NCBI GenBank assembly: GCA_050012355.1
Contig: JBEKHI010000224.1
Coordinates: forward strand, 1 to 13,555
Direction: 5' to 3'
Source: JBEKHI01 sp050012355
GTDB lineage: Bacteria; Actinomycetota; Actinomycetes; Streptosporangiales; Streptosporangiaceae
DNA length: 13,555 nucleotides
The notes under the pieces are model-generated. The model was not told where the DNA came from, did no database searches, and worked only from the letters and a program-made list of their open reading frames with translations. This document shows, in pieces, positions 1-6,824 of this stretch (its first letter is position 1; every line of letters starts with the position of its first letter). The position numbers were made by a program, and so were the translations under genes.

Positions 1-59
1 GTCACACCGACCAGAAACGGGCCGCTGCCGGGCACTTAGCTGAGGTCCATTTTTCGGCT
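1..59 (-). repeat. dispersed repeat, copy A (cut by window edge)
   Basis: This stretch aligns with 10199-10257 almost base for base. Both begin GTC(A/G)CACCG, pass through CCGCTGCC/CTGCTGCC and AGCT blocks, and end in the shared string CCATTTTTCGGCT. The minus strand is given so that the orientation matches the other copies. It lies upstream of the first promoter and is non-coding. The left end is cut by the window, so the full element is not visible. Confidence 0.6.
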
Positions 60-101
60 AAGAATGCGGCACCAACCAGGGGCGTGACCTGTCCGCGGCT
101 T

Positions 102-145
102 GGTTGACGGCGTCAACCTGGTGCGTTAGGTTGACGTTGTCAACC
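102..145 (+). promoter_or_regulatory. promoter with two identical-arm palindromic operators
   Basis: Two 17-bp palindromes of the form GGTTGAC-NNN-GTCAACC lie at 102-118 and 129-145, with centres 27 bp apart. A good promoter is threaded through them: TTGACG at 104-109, a 17-base spacer, then TAGGTT at 127-132. One operator therefore covers the -35 box and the other starts within the -10 box. Transcription would start near 139, leaving a short leader before the GGAGGG at 149-154. The likely ligand-responsive repressor is the TetR protein encoded two genes down. The dyads are seen directly; the assignment to that repressor is inferred. Confidence 0.75.
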
Positions 146-158
146 GATGGAGGGTCCC

Positions 159-887
159 ATGTCGGACGAGAAGATCGCCCTCATTACCGGGGCAAACAAG
201 GGCATCGGCCTTGAATCGGCCAGGCAGCTGGCCGTGCGGGGAGTCCGCGTGCTACTCGGCTCGCGAGACCAAGCGCGCGGTAAGGAGGCGGCCGGGGCGC
301 TTACGGCTCGTGGGTTGCCCGTCGTGCCGCTGCGGATCGACGTGACCGACGGCGCGTCCGTCGACGCGGCGGCCCGGGAGATCGGGGAGCGCTACGGCCG
401 GCTCGACATCCTGGTCAACAACGCCGGGATCACCGGCGGCTATCGAGATTCCCCCAGCGAGGTGACCGCCGATCAGTTGCGAGAGGTGTACGACACGAAT
501 GTCTTCGGTGTCGTGACGGTGACCAACGCGATGTTGCCGCTGCTGCGCCGGTCGGAGGCCGGCCGGGTCGTGAACATGTCCAGCGGGCTAGGGTCGCTCA
601 CCCTGTCCAGCGATCCCGGCTCGGAGTTCGGGGACTATAACGTCGTCGTCTACCAGTCGTCCAAGACCGCGCTCAACGCCGTGACCGTCGGCTACGCCAA
701 GGAACTGCGCGGCACCGGGATCAAGGTCAACGCCGCCGATCCCGGCTTCACGGCCACCGACCTGAACAACCACCGAGGTCACCGGACCGTGGAGCAGGCG
801 GCAGGGGTAGTCGTCTGGCTGGCCACGCTGGATGCTGATGGTCCCACTGGGACCTTCCAGGACGAGAACGGTGTCGTCCCGTGGTAG
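159..887 (+). CDS. short-chain dehydrogenase/reductase (SDR), NAD(P)-dependent
   Basis: This is a classical SDR of 242 residues, a cytosolic Rossmann-fold oxidoreductase. Visible motifs are the cofactor loop TGANKGIG (residues 10-17), NNAG (87-90), and a catalytic Ser at 141/142 with Tyr165 and Lys169 in YxxxK spacing. The PGF segment after the active site is typical of the family. The basic residue in the TGANKGIG loop resembles NADP-dependent carbonyl-reductase-like members; the substrate is unknown. I chose ATG159 over the in-frame ATG147 because GGAGGG at 149-154 lies 4 nt upstream of ATG159 and would be inside the gene otherwise. It is the first gene of an operon with the TetR gene 23 nt downstream, behind a doubly operated promoter. 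It probably detoxifies or modifies the small molecule sensed by that repressor. Confidence 0.9.
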   Translation: MSDEKIALITGANKGIGLESARQLAVRGVRVLLGSRDQARGKEAAGALTARGLPVVPLRIDVTDGASVDAAAREIGERYGRLDILVNNAGITGGYRDSPSEVTADQLREVYDTNVFGVVTVTNAMLPLLRRSEAGRVVNMSSGLGSLTLSSDPGSEFGDYNVVVYQSSKTALNAVTVGYAKELRGTGIKVNAADPGFTATDLNNHRGHRTVEQAAGVVVWLATLDADGPTGTFQDENGVVPW

Positions 888-910
888 CCGTAGCTGAGCA
901 GGCTGGCTAA

Positions 911-1489
911 GTGCCCAAACCGACCCGTGAGCTGCTGATCGACGCGGCGGAAGAGCTGCTCGACTCCGGTGGCGTCGACGCCGTGACACTGCGCGAGGTC
1001 GGCCGCCGGACGGGCGTGTCGCATAACGCGCCGTACAAGCATTTCGCGAGCAAGGAAGCGTTGCTGGCCGCGGTCGCCGCCAGGGAGTTGCACCACCGCG
1101 CCGAGGCGATCGGCCGTGATCGGGATAGCCCCGCGGGAGAGCGGCTGCGGCACATCTTGCTGCGCTGGATCACCCAGGCAGTTGCTCACCCCAACCGATT
1201 CCGGCTGATCTACGGCCGATGGTCCCCGGACGCGTCGTCCGAGCTCACCGAGGCCGCAAACGAGGCGTATGTGGCGCTGACCAGCCTAGTTGCCGAGGCA
1301 CAGCGGACCGGAGCGCTGCCGCGGGACGCCGACCCGGAACGGCTGGCGGCCCTGCTCCGGTCCGTAGTCCAGGGCGCGGCCGACCTAGCGGTCTCTGGTC
1401 ATCTCGCCCGGAACGGCAAGGGCCGCGCCGATCCCCAAGACCTAGTAGCTGACCTGCTGATGTTCCTCGGACGGGACTCCCGCCCCTAG
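911..1489 (+). CDS. TetR/AcrR-family transcriptional repressor (WHG-type C-terminal domain)
   Basis: The protein has 192 residues, usual for the family. The N-terminal TetR DNA-binding domain (about 5-55) contains a helix-turn-helix around residues 25-45, with the signature LREVGRRTGVSHNAPYKHF followed by SKEALLAAV. The C-terminal half, with HPNRFRLIYGRW near residue 95, resembles the WHG-type TetR C-terminal domain (PF13305), which binds ligand and dimerises. It starts at GTG911 without a clear Shine-Dalgarno sequence, 23 nt after the SDR stop, so translation may depend on coupling. It most likely represses its own operon through the twin palindromes at 102-145. The ligand is not evident. 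Confidence 0.88.
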   Translation: MPKPTRELLIDAAEELLDSGGVDAVTLREVGRRTGVSHNAPYKHFASKEALLAAVAARELHHRAEAIGRDRDSPAGERLRHILLRWITQAVAHPNRFRLIYGRWSPDASSELTEAANEAYVALTSLVAEAQRTGALPRDADPERLAALLRSVVQGAADLAVSGHLARNGKGRADPQDLVADLLMFLGRDSRP

Positions 1490-1528
1490 CCCGCCCGCGG
1501 CCGCCCGTCCCGCAGCCTGCCCCCCAGG

Positions 1529-1583
1529 CCAGCGATGGCCCATCGCTGGGGTCATAGCGCCATCGGTGGCCCATCGCTGGGGT
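1529..1583. repeat. palindrome plus 17-bp direct repeat (CCCATCGCTGG family)
   Basis: Positions 1529-1549 form a near-perfect palindrome, CCAGCGATGG-C-CCATCGCTGG. The string TGGCCCATCGCTGGGGT occurs twice, at 1536-1552 and 1567-1583, 31 bp apart. The same core, CCCATCGCTGG, recurs at 2958-2968 inside a larger hairpin. This copy fills the gap between the TetR stop and the next gene. A terminator role is possible, but no T-run follows, so a mobile or structural repeat family seems as likely. Confidence 0.75.
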
Positions 1584-1628
1584 GCCGGAAGCGTGTCGCA
1601 TGGGAGAGGGTGGGGGACAATAGCGGAC

Positions 1629-2225
1629 ATGAGTCCAGTGACACGTGGCTTTCGTGGCAGGCGTAACCCCGAGCCGGGTGCCCGGATACCTCCCGGCCAG
1701 TACCTCACTCGTGATTTCCCGGTGCTGGCGACGGGGCCGACGCCGCACACGCGGCTGGAAAAGTGGTCGTTCGCCATAACCCGCGGCAAAACGACGGTGG
1801 CTTCCTGGACCTGGGCAGAGTTCACCAAGCTCCCGGCCGAGGACGTAACGGTCGACATCCACTGCGTGACACGGTGGTCGAAGCTGGACACCCGCTGGCG
1901 CGGCGTGCCGGTGCAGGCTCTGCTCGGCGACACCGATACCGGGTACGTGATGGCGCACAGCGACGGTGGATACACGACGAACATTCCGGTCAAGGAACTG
2001 ATCAACGGGAAGGCGTGGGTCGCGTACGCCTACGATGGCGGCCCGTTGCCCGCGGAACACGGTGGCCCGGCCCGGCTGCTCATCCCGCACCTGTACTTCT
2101 GGAAGAGCGCCAAATGGGTGCGCAGCCTTGAGCTGATGGATACCGATGAGCCGGGCTTCTGGGAAGTAAACGGCTACAACATGTACGGAGATCCGTGGCG
2201 GGAACAGCGGTACACGGGCGACTAG
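1629..2225 (+). CDS. sulfite-oxidase-like molybdopterin-dependent oxidoreductase
   Basis: The 198-residue protein matches the oxidoreductase molybdopterin-binding domain (PF00174, YedY/sulfite oxidase fold). The key segment DIHCVTRWSKLD has Cys79, the expected thiolate ligand of molybdenum, followed by the family-typical W.GVPV.ALL. The C-terminal YDGGPLP.EHGGPARLL and LYFWKSAKWV segments are also characteristic. No Tat or Sec signal is present, so it should act in the cytoplasm, unlike periplasmic MsrP/YedY. The reading frame is open upstream to 1566, but that extension lies inside a repeat and I prefer ATG1629. GACAAT at 1616-1621 could be a -10 box giving a leaderless message starting at this ATG. 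The next gene overlaps it by 31 nt and encodes the probable electron donor. The substrate is unknown. Confidence 0.88.
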   Translation: MSPVTRGFRGRRNPEPGARIPPGQYLTRDFPVLATGPTPHTRLEKWSFAITRGKTTVASWTWAEFTKLPAEDVTVDIHCVTRWSKLDTRWRGVPVQALLGDTDTGYVMAHSDGGYTTNIPVKELINGKAWVAYAYDGGPLPAEHGGPARLLIPHLYFWKSAKWVRSLELMDTDEPGFWEVNGYNMYGDPWREQRYTGD

Positions 2226-3118
2226 CGTGGCAGGTGGTAACGGTTACCACGGTCATCGTGGAGACCCCCACCGTCCGCACTATCCGGTTCGACGCGCCGG
2301 AGTGGCCGGGGCACCTGCCCGGTCAGCACATCGACGTCCGGCTGACCGCGGAAGACGGGTACCAGGCATCCCGGGAGTACTCAATCGCCTCGGTGCCCGG
2401 TGAGCCGCTGGAGATCACCGTGCAGCGGCTCGACGACGGCGAGGTGTCGTCGTTTCTCACCGAAGAGCTGCGGGTCGGCGATCAGCTGGAGATACGCGGC
2501 CCGGTCGGCGGGTACTTCGTCTGGTCGTCGGGCAGCGACCCGCTCATGCTGGTCGCGGGCGGCTCTGGGATCGTGCCGCTCCGTTCGATGCTGCGGCACC
2601 GGGCCAGGACCGGCAGCGAGGTCCCCGCGCGGCTGCTGTACTCAGTGCGGACGCCAGCGGACATCATCTACCGCGACGAGCTGGACTCCTACGACGGTGT
2701 GACTTACACCTTCACCCGGCAGCCCCCGCCCGGGTGGACCGGGCATACCGGCCGGGTAACCCCGGAGATGCTGTCCGAGGTGGCCTGGCCGGCCGACCGG
2801 AACCCGATCGCGTACGTCTGCGGGCCGACCATGTTCGTGGAGACCGCTGCCCGGGAACTGCTGCTGCCGCTGAAATACCCGATGGAGCGGATCAAGACCG
2901 AGCGCTTCGGCGGCGCGTTACGCCGACTGGTGCCTCGGCCAGCGGCCCCATGGATGTCCCATCGCTGGTGCCATACGGCTAGCGATGGGACATCCATGGG
3001 GGAGCCGACACTGCGGGCCACGGGTCAGGCACCCGGACGAGCCGCGAGCGTAACGCCTGGAAAACACCCGGTGCGCCGGAGTGCGGACCTGCCTAGGCTT
3101 ATCGTGACGGGGGCGTGA
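2195..3118 (+). CDS. FAD-binding ferredoxin-NAD(P)H reductase-like protein with abnormal C-terminus
   Basis: The protein starts at GTG2195, 4 nt after GGAG, inside the 3' end of the molybdoenzyme gene; RLAWQV near the N-terminus supports this start over GTG2234. It belongs to the ferredoxin-NADP reductase superfamily. FAD contacts lie in SREYSIAS (59-66) and RGPVGGYF (101-108), the nicotinamide site in AGGSGIVPLRSM (121-132), and the terminal motif is YVCGPTMF (207-214). No 2Fe-2S domain is present. It probably passes electrons from NAD(P)H to the molybdoenzyme. Homologues normally end just after a KTERFGPTG-like tail. Here the tail reads KTERFGG and the frame continues for about 67 residues of low-complexity sequence across a large hairpin. 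A frameshift is likely, since PTG is encoded in another frame just downstream. The catalytic domains look intact. Confidence 0.82.
   Translation: MAGTAVHGRLAWQVVTVTTVIVETPTVRTIRFDAPEWPGHLPGQHIDVRLTAEDGYQASREYSIASVPGEPLEITVQRLDDGEVSSFLTEELRVGDQLEIRGPVGGYFVWSSGSDPLMLVAGGSGIVPLRSMLRHRARTGSEVPARLLYSVRTPADIIYRDELDSYDGVTYTFTRQPPPGWTGHTGRVTPEMLSEVAWPADRNPIAYVCGPTMFVETAARELLLPLKYPMERIKTERFGGALRRLVPRPAAPWMSHRWCHTASDGTSMGEPTLRATGQAPGRAASVTPGKHPVRRSADLPRLIVTGA
2946..3001. repeat. perfect 21-bp inverted repeat (CCCATCGCTGG family)
   Basis: The arms at 2946-2966 and 2981-3001 are perfect reverse complements, starting CCCCATGGATGTCC and ending in ATCGCT, around a 14-nt loop. The right arm is AGCGATGGGACATCCATGGG plus G. 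The core CCCATCGCTGG at 2958-2968 is shared with the repeat at 1529-1583, so related palindromes bracket the molybdoenzyme/reductase pair. It falls within the extended reading frame of the reductase. It may act as a transcription terminator or be a small dispersed repeat. Confidence 0.85.
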
Positions 3119-3137
3119 CGACGAGGGCGGGTGCGGC
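3094..3137 (+). promoter_or_regulatory. possible -10 box and ribosome binding site of the CHAT operon
   Basis: TAGGCT at 3094-3099 fits the actinobacterial -10 consensus, but no convincing -35 box is seen 16-18 nt upstream. GAGGG at 3123-3127 could serve as a distant ribosome binding site for the TTG start at 3138. An in-frame TGA at 3105-3107 prevents any start further upstream. Confidence 0.35.
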
Positions 3138-6100
3138 TTGGCGGGCAACCAGATACTGGTCGATATCGCGGCGACCGGTCATGCCCTGCTCTCAACGGGT
3201 GCGGCGGTCGATCTGGCCCAGCCGCTCGGCGCGGAGGAACTGGAGGAGCTGCGCTGGTACCTGGAGGATTATCTCCAGGTGCCGTACGGCGTGTACGAGG
3301 ACCGTGGTTCCCGGATCGCCGGGCTTATCGCGGCGTGGGGCCAGCGCATGTACGGCTCGCTGTTCGGATCCGGCGAGGCCGGGCCAGACGAGATCGTGGT
3401 CCGGTCGGCCACTCCGGCGTGGCTGGGGCTGCCGTGGGAGCTGATGCGCGATCCCCGCGGGTCGGCACCGCTGGTCCTCGACGGGGTAAAGCTGAGCCGG
3501 GAACTGCCCGGCGACGGAGGATCCCGCGACGTGCGGGTCGCCGCGGAACGGCTCCGGGTGCTCATGGTGATTTCCCGGCCCGCCGGGACCAGGGACGTGG
3601 GATACCGGATGATCGCGCGTCCGCTCCTGGAGTCCATGCAAAACGCCGATCTCACGGTGCTGCGCCCGGCCACGCTCGCTGCACTGGAAGAACAGCTGCG
3701 GGCGGCGAAGGCGGCCGGATCGCCGTTCCAGATCGTGCATTTCGACGGCCACGGATCGCTGGCCGGCGACAAGGCGACGCTGGCGTTCGAGCGGCCAGGC
3801 GGCGGCACCGACCACGTGACGGCCGACCGGATCGCGACGGTGCTGACCGGGGAAGCGGTGCCGGTCGTGGTGCTCAACGCCTGCCAGTCGGGCGCGGTCG
3901 GCAAGGACCTAGAAGCCGCGATGGCCACCGGCCTGCTGTCCGGCGGGGTACCGGCCGTCGTGGCCATGGCCTACCGCGTGTACGCGGCCGCCGCGGCCGA
4001 GTTCATGACGGCGTTCTACGAGCGGCTGTTCGCCGGTGACACGGTCGGCGAGGCCGTGCGCGCCGGGCGATCCCGCATGGCCCGCAACCCGCGCCGGCCC
4101 AGTCCGAAGGGCGACCTGCCGCTCGATGACTGGGTCATTCCGGTGCACTACCGCCGCGGCGAGGTTCGTTTCCCCCAGTTGCGCACCGCGCCTCGGCCGC
4201 GCGTCGAGGACGCGCCCGAGGAGCCGCTCGCGCCAGAGGGAGATTTCGTCGGGCGCGACGACGTGTTCTTCACCCTGGAGGAGCTGACCCGCACCGATCG
4301 GGTGGTGGTCCTGCACGGACCAGCCGGAACCGGGAAGACCGAAGTTGCCAAGGCGTTCGGCCGCTGGTGGCGTGACACCGGCGGCGCGGACCACGTCCTC
4401 TGGCATTCCTTCGAGCCCGGGATCGCGTCGTTTGGCCTGGACGGCGTGCTGCTGGAAGCGGGCATGCGACTGGACGGCCCGGACTTCGCGCGGCACGATC
4501 CGGCCGCGCGCCGGACCCGCGTCATGGACCTGCTGCGCCAGCACCGGGTGCTGATGATCTGGGACAACTTCGAATCGGTCGCCTCGATGCCCGATCCGGC
4601 CGCGCCGCCGCTTGACGAGACCGCGCGTGGCGATCTGCGGGACTTCCTGCGCGAGCTGTCGGCGACCGGGCGGAGCACTGTCCTGGTGACCAGCCGCACC
4701 CCGGAGGAATGGCTGGGTGACGTGCGCCGCGTCGCCGTCGGCGGGCTGCGCCCGCCCGAGTCGGCCGAATACGCCGACCGGCTCCTAGCCCCCTTCCCCG
4801 CGGCTCAGGCCCGGCGGACCGATCGCGCGTTCGCTGAGCTGCTGGAGTGGCTCGACGGGCACCCGCTGAGCATGCGGCTCACGCTCCCGCACCTCCAGGA
4901 CACCGAGCCGGCCGTCCTGCTGGCCCAGCTCCGCGGGGCCGATCCTGCTTTGCCCGCGGCCGAAGGCGAGGGACGCACCACGTCGCTGGCGGCGAGCGTC
5001 GCGTACTCCATCGTCCACCTCGACCCCGCCGACCAGCGGCGGCTGGTCGCGCTCAGCCTGTTCCACGGCGTCACCGACCCGGCGGTGCTGGGCGTGTTTT
5101 CCGCGCTGGAAGAGACCCCCGAGCGGTTCCGGGACGTCAGCGGCGATGAGTGGACCGCCTTGCTGGACCGTGCGGTCCGGCTGGGGCTGCTACGCAGGCG
5201 CCCCGAGGGAGGCTACGGCATCTACCCCGCGCTTCCGGCCTACCTCGCCGCTCAGTGGCGGGCCGAGGAAACCAGCGACTATCAGGCCCAGCGCGACGCC
5301 GGCACCCGATCGCTGCTCACCGCTTACGGCGGGATCGCACAAGAACTCGGCAGCGAAGAAAATACCGCGCTGGCCCTCCAGTTCACCGATCAGAACCGCC
5401 GGGTGTTCGGTTACCTCCTGGACTACGCGATCGAGCACCACCTGTGGCCCCAGGCGCAGCTCGTGTTCATCCCGCTCGTTGAGTACCTGAAGCGCCGCGG
5501 ACTCAACCGGGAGGCCGAAAGCTGGGCCGTCCGTGCCCGGCTGGCCGCCGAGGGTCCCGGCGGCACCCCGCCCGCCGTGGAGCGGCCGGAAGGCTCGCTG
5601 TGGGCGGTGGCCATGCTCGCTGAGGGAAACCGGCTGACCAGGGCCGGGGACCTCGATGCTGCGGAAGCAACCTACACCGAGATGCTGAACGTGGCGCGGA
5701 ACGCTGCCCAGATCCCGGAGCTGCGCCCGATCCTGGCCATCCTTTACAGCAAGCTCGGCTTTGTGGCGGGGGAGCGCCGTCAGCTTGACGAGGCCGAGCG
5801 GTGGTACCGGCAGGCTCAGGGCATATACGAAGAGCGCGGTGACCGGCACGGCATCGCGCAGATGATCCGCCACCTGGGTGACGTCGCCCATGCGCGCGGG
5901 CGGTGGGACGAGGCCGAGGAGCACTATCACCGGGCCCTCGCGCTGCGGCGAGAACTCGGCGAGCTGGAGAGCACCGCGCTGCTCTATGACAGGCTCGCCG
6001 GGCTGGCCGACGACCGCGGCCGCCTCGATGAGGCGGAGCGGTGGTACGACGAGGCCCGCTCCATCGCGGAGGAACGCGGCGACTGGGACGGCCTGGCCCG

Positions 6101-6824
6101 TTCGGTCCACGGCCTCGCCATGGTGACGCGCAAACGCGGGCGCCTGGACGATGCCGAGCGGTGGTACCGCGAGGCCCTCACCCTGGCGGAGAAGGCCCAT
6201 GACCGGCCCGGGATGGCCGCCTGCTATGGGAATCTCGGCGTAGTCGCGCTGCAGCGCGGACAAGACGAGTCCGAGGACTGGTTCCGCCGCGCCCTCGCCA
6301 TCAACCAGGAACTGGGCAACCGCTCCGGGATGGCCGCGAACTACAAGACGCTTGGCATCATAGCCATCGCCCGCAAGCAGGCAGCCGAAGCCGAGCGGCT
6401 GCTCCGGCAGTCCCTTGCGCTCGCGGAGGAGACCGAGGACCGGAATGCCGCGAGCCAGGCGTACCATCTGCTGGGCGGGCTGGCCTACCAAAACCAGCGG
6501 TGGGACGAGTCCGAAGAATGGCTGCGGAAGGCCCTCGCCATCGAGGAGGACATGGACGATCAGGCCGGTGCCTCGATGGCCTGGTCCCAGCTCGCCCTGG
6601 TGTCCGAAGGCCGCGGGCACGTCGACGAGGCACTGGAGCGGGCTATCAAGTGCAAGGCCATGTCCCAGCGGTTTCCGCACGTTCAGGGACGGGAGAATGC
6701 CGCGCTGCTGGCCCGGCTGACCCGGCCGCTCGGGATCCGCGGGCTGGAGCAGCGCTGGAAGCAGGTCACCGGCGAACCCCTGCCGGAGGCCGTACGCGAG
6801 TCCCTGGAACAGGAGGACGGGTGA
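3138..6824 (+). CDS. CHAT protease - STAND (NB-ARC-like) NTPase - TPR repeat protein
   Basis: This 1228-residue multidomain protein has three parts. The N-terminal CHAT caspase/separase-like peptidase domain (about 85-340) includes WLGLPWELM, the catalytic histidine in HFDGHG (His205) and the catalytic cysteine in NACQSG (Cys249). A STAND-class NTPase follows (about 365-710): Walker A GPAGTGKT (394-401), Walker B LMIWDN (Asp476), sensor TSR (518-520) and the GxP motif GHP (574-576), then a winged-helix-like region. The C-terminus (about 825-1195) holds eight or nine 40-residue TPR units with the consensus GR.DEAERWY..AL.I.EE.GD. No signal peptide or membrane segment is present. The expected logic is that TPRs sense a trigger, ATP-driven oligomerisation follows, and the protease activates, as in STAND immune receptors. 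It starts at TTG3138, the only usable start. The next gene overlaps its stop by 4 nt. All key residues are intact; the trigger and protease substrate are unknown. Confidence 0.93.
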   Translation: MAGNQILVDIAATGHALLSTGAAVDLAQPLGAEELEELRWYLEDYLQVPYGVYEDRGSRIAGLIAAWGQRMYGSLFGSGEAGPDEIVVRSATPAWLGLPWELMRDPRGSAPLVLDGVKLSRELPGDGGSRDVRVAAERLRVLMVISRPAGTRDVGYRMIARPLLESMQNADLTVLRPATLAALEEQLRAAKAAGSPFQIVHFDGHGSLAGDKATLAFERPGGGTDHVTADRIATVLTGEAVPVVVLNACQSGAVGKDLEAAMATGLLSGGVPAVVAMAYRVYAAAAAEFMTAFYERLFAGDTVGEAVRAGRSRMARNPRRPSPKGDLPLDDWVIPVHYRRGEVRFPQLRTAPRPRVEDAPEEPLAPEGDFVGRDDVFFTLEELTRTDRVVVLHGPAGTGKTEVAKAFGRWWRDTGGADHVLWHSFEPGIASFGLDGVLLEAGMRLDGPDFARHDPAARRTRVMDLLRQHRVLMIWDNFESVASMPDPAAPPLDETARGDLRDFLRELSATGRSTVLVTSRTPEEWLGDVRRVAVGGLRPPESAEYADRLLAPFPAAQARRTDRAFAELLEWLDGHPLSMRLTLPHLQDTEPAVLLAQLRGADPALPAAEGEGRTTSLAASVAYSIVHLDPADQRRLVALSLFHGVTDPAVLGVFSALEETPERFRDVSGDEWTALLDRAVRLGLLRRRPEGGYGIYPALPAYLAAQWRAEETSDYQAQRDAGTRSLLTAYGGIAQELGSEENTALALQFTDQNRRVFGYLLDYAIEHHLWPQAQLVFIPLVEYLKRRGLNREAESWAVRARLAAEGPGGTPPAVERPEGSLWAVAMLAEGNRLTRAGDLDAAEATYTEMLNVARNAAQIPELRPILAILYSKLGFVAGERRQLDEAERWYRQAQGIYEERGDRHGIAQMIRHLGDVAHARGRWDEAEEHYHRALALRRELGELESTALLYDRLAGLADDRGRLDEAERWYDEARSIAEERGDWDGLARSVHGLAMVTRKRGRLDDAERWYREALTLAEKAHDRPGMAACYGNLGVVALQRGQDESEDWFRRALAINQELGNRSGMAANYKTLGIIAIARKQAAEAERLLRQSLALAEETEDRNAASQAYHLLGGLAYQNQRWDESEEWLRKALAIEEDMDDQAGASMAWSQLALVSEGRGHVDEALERAIKCKAMSQRFPHVQGRENAALLARLTRPLGIRGLEQRWKQVTGEPLPEAVRESLEQEDG

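Noticed and set aside
1566..1628. Upstream extension of the molybdoenzyme frame by 21 codons
   Set aside because: These codons lie in the direct-repeat region and give MAHRWGAGSVSHGRGWG, which resembles no targeting signal.
3131..4039. A 302-codon plus-strand frame at the start of the CHAT gene
   Set aside because: It is an alternate frame with arginine/glycine-rich translation; the CHAT catalytic motifs are in the frame from 3138.
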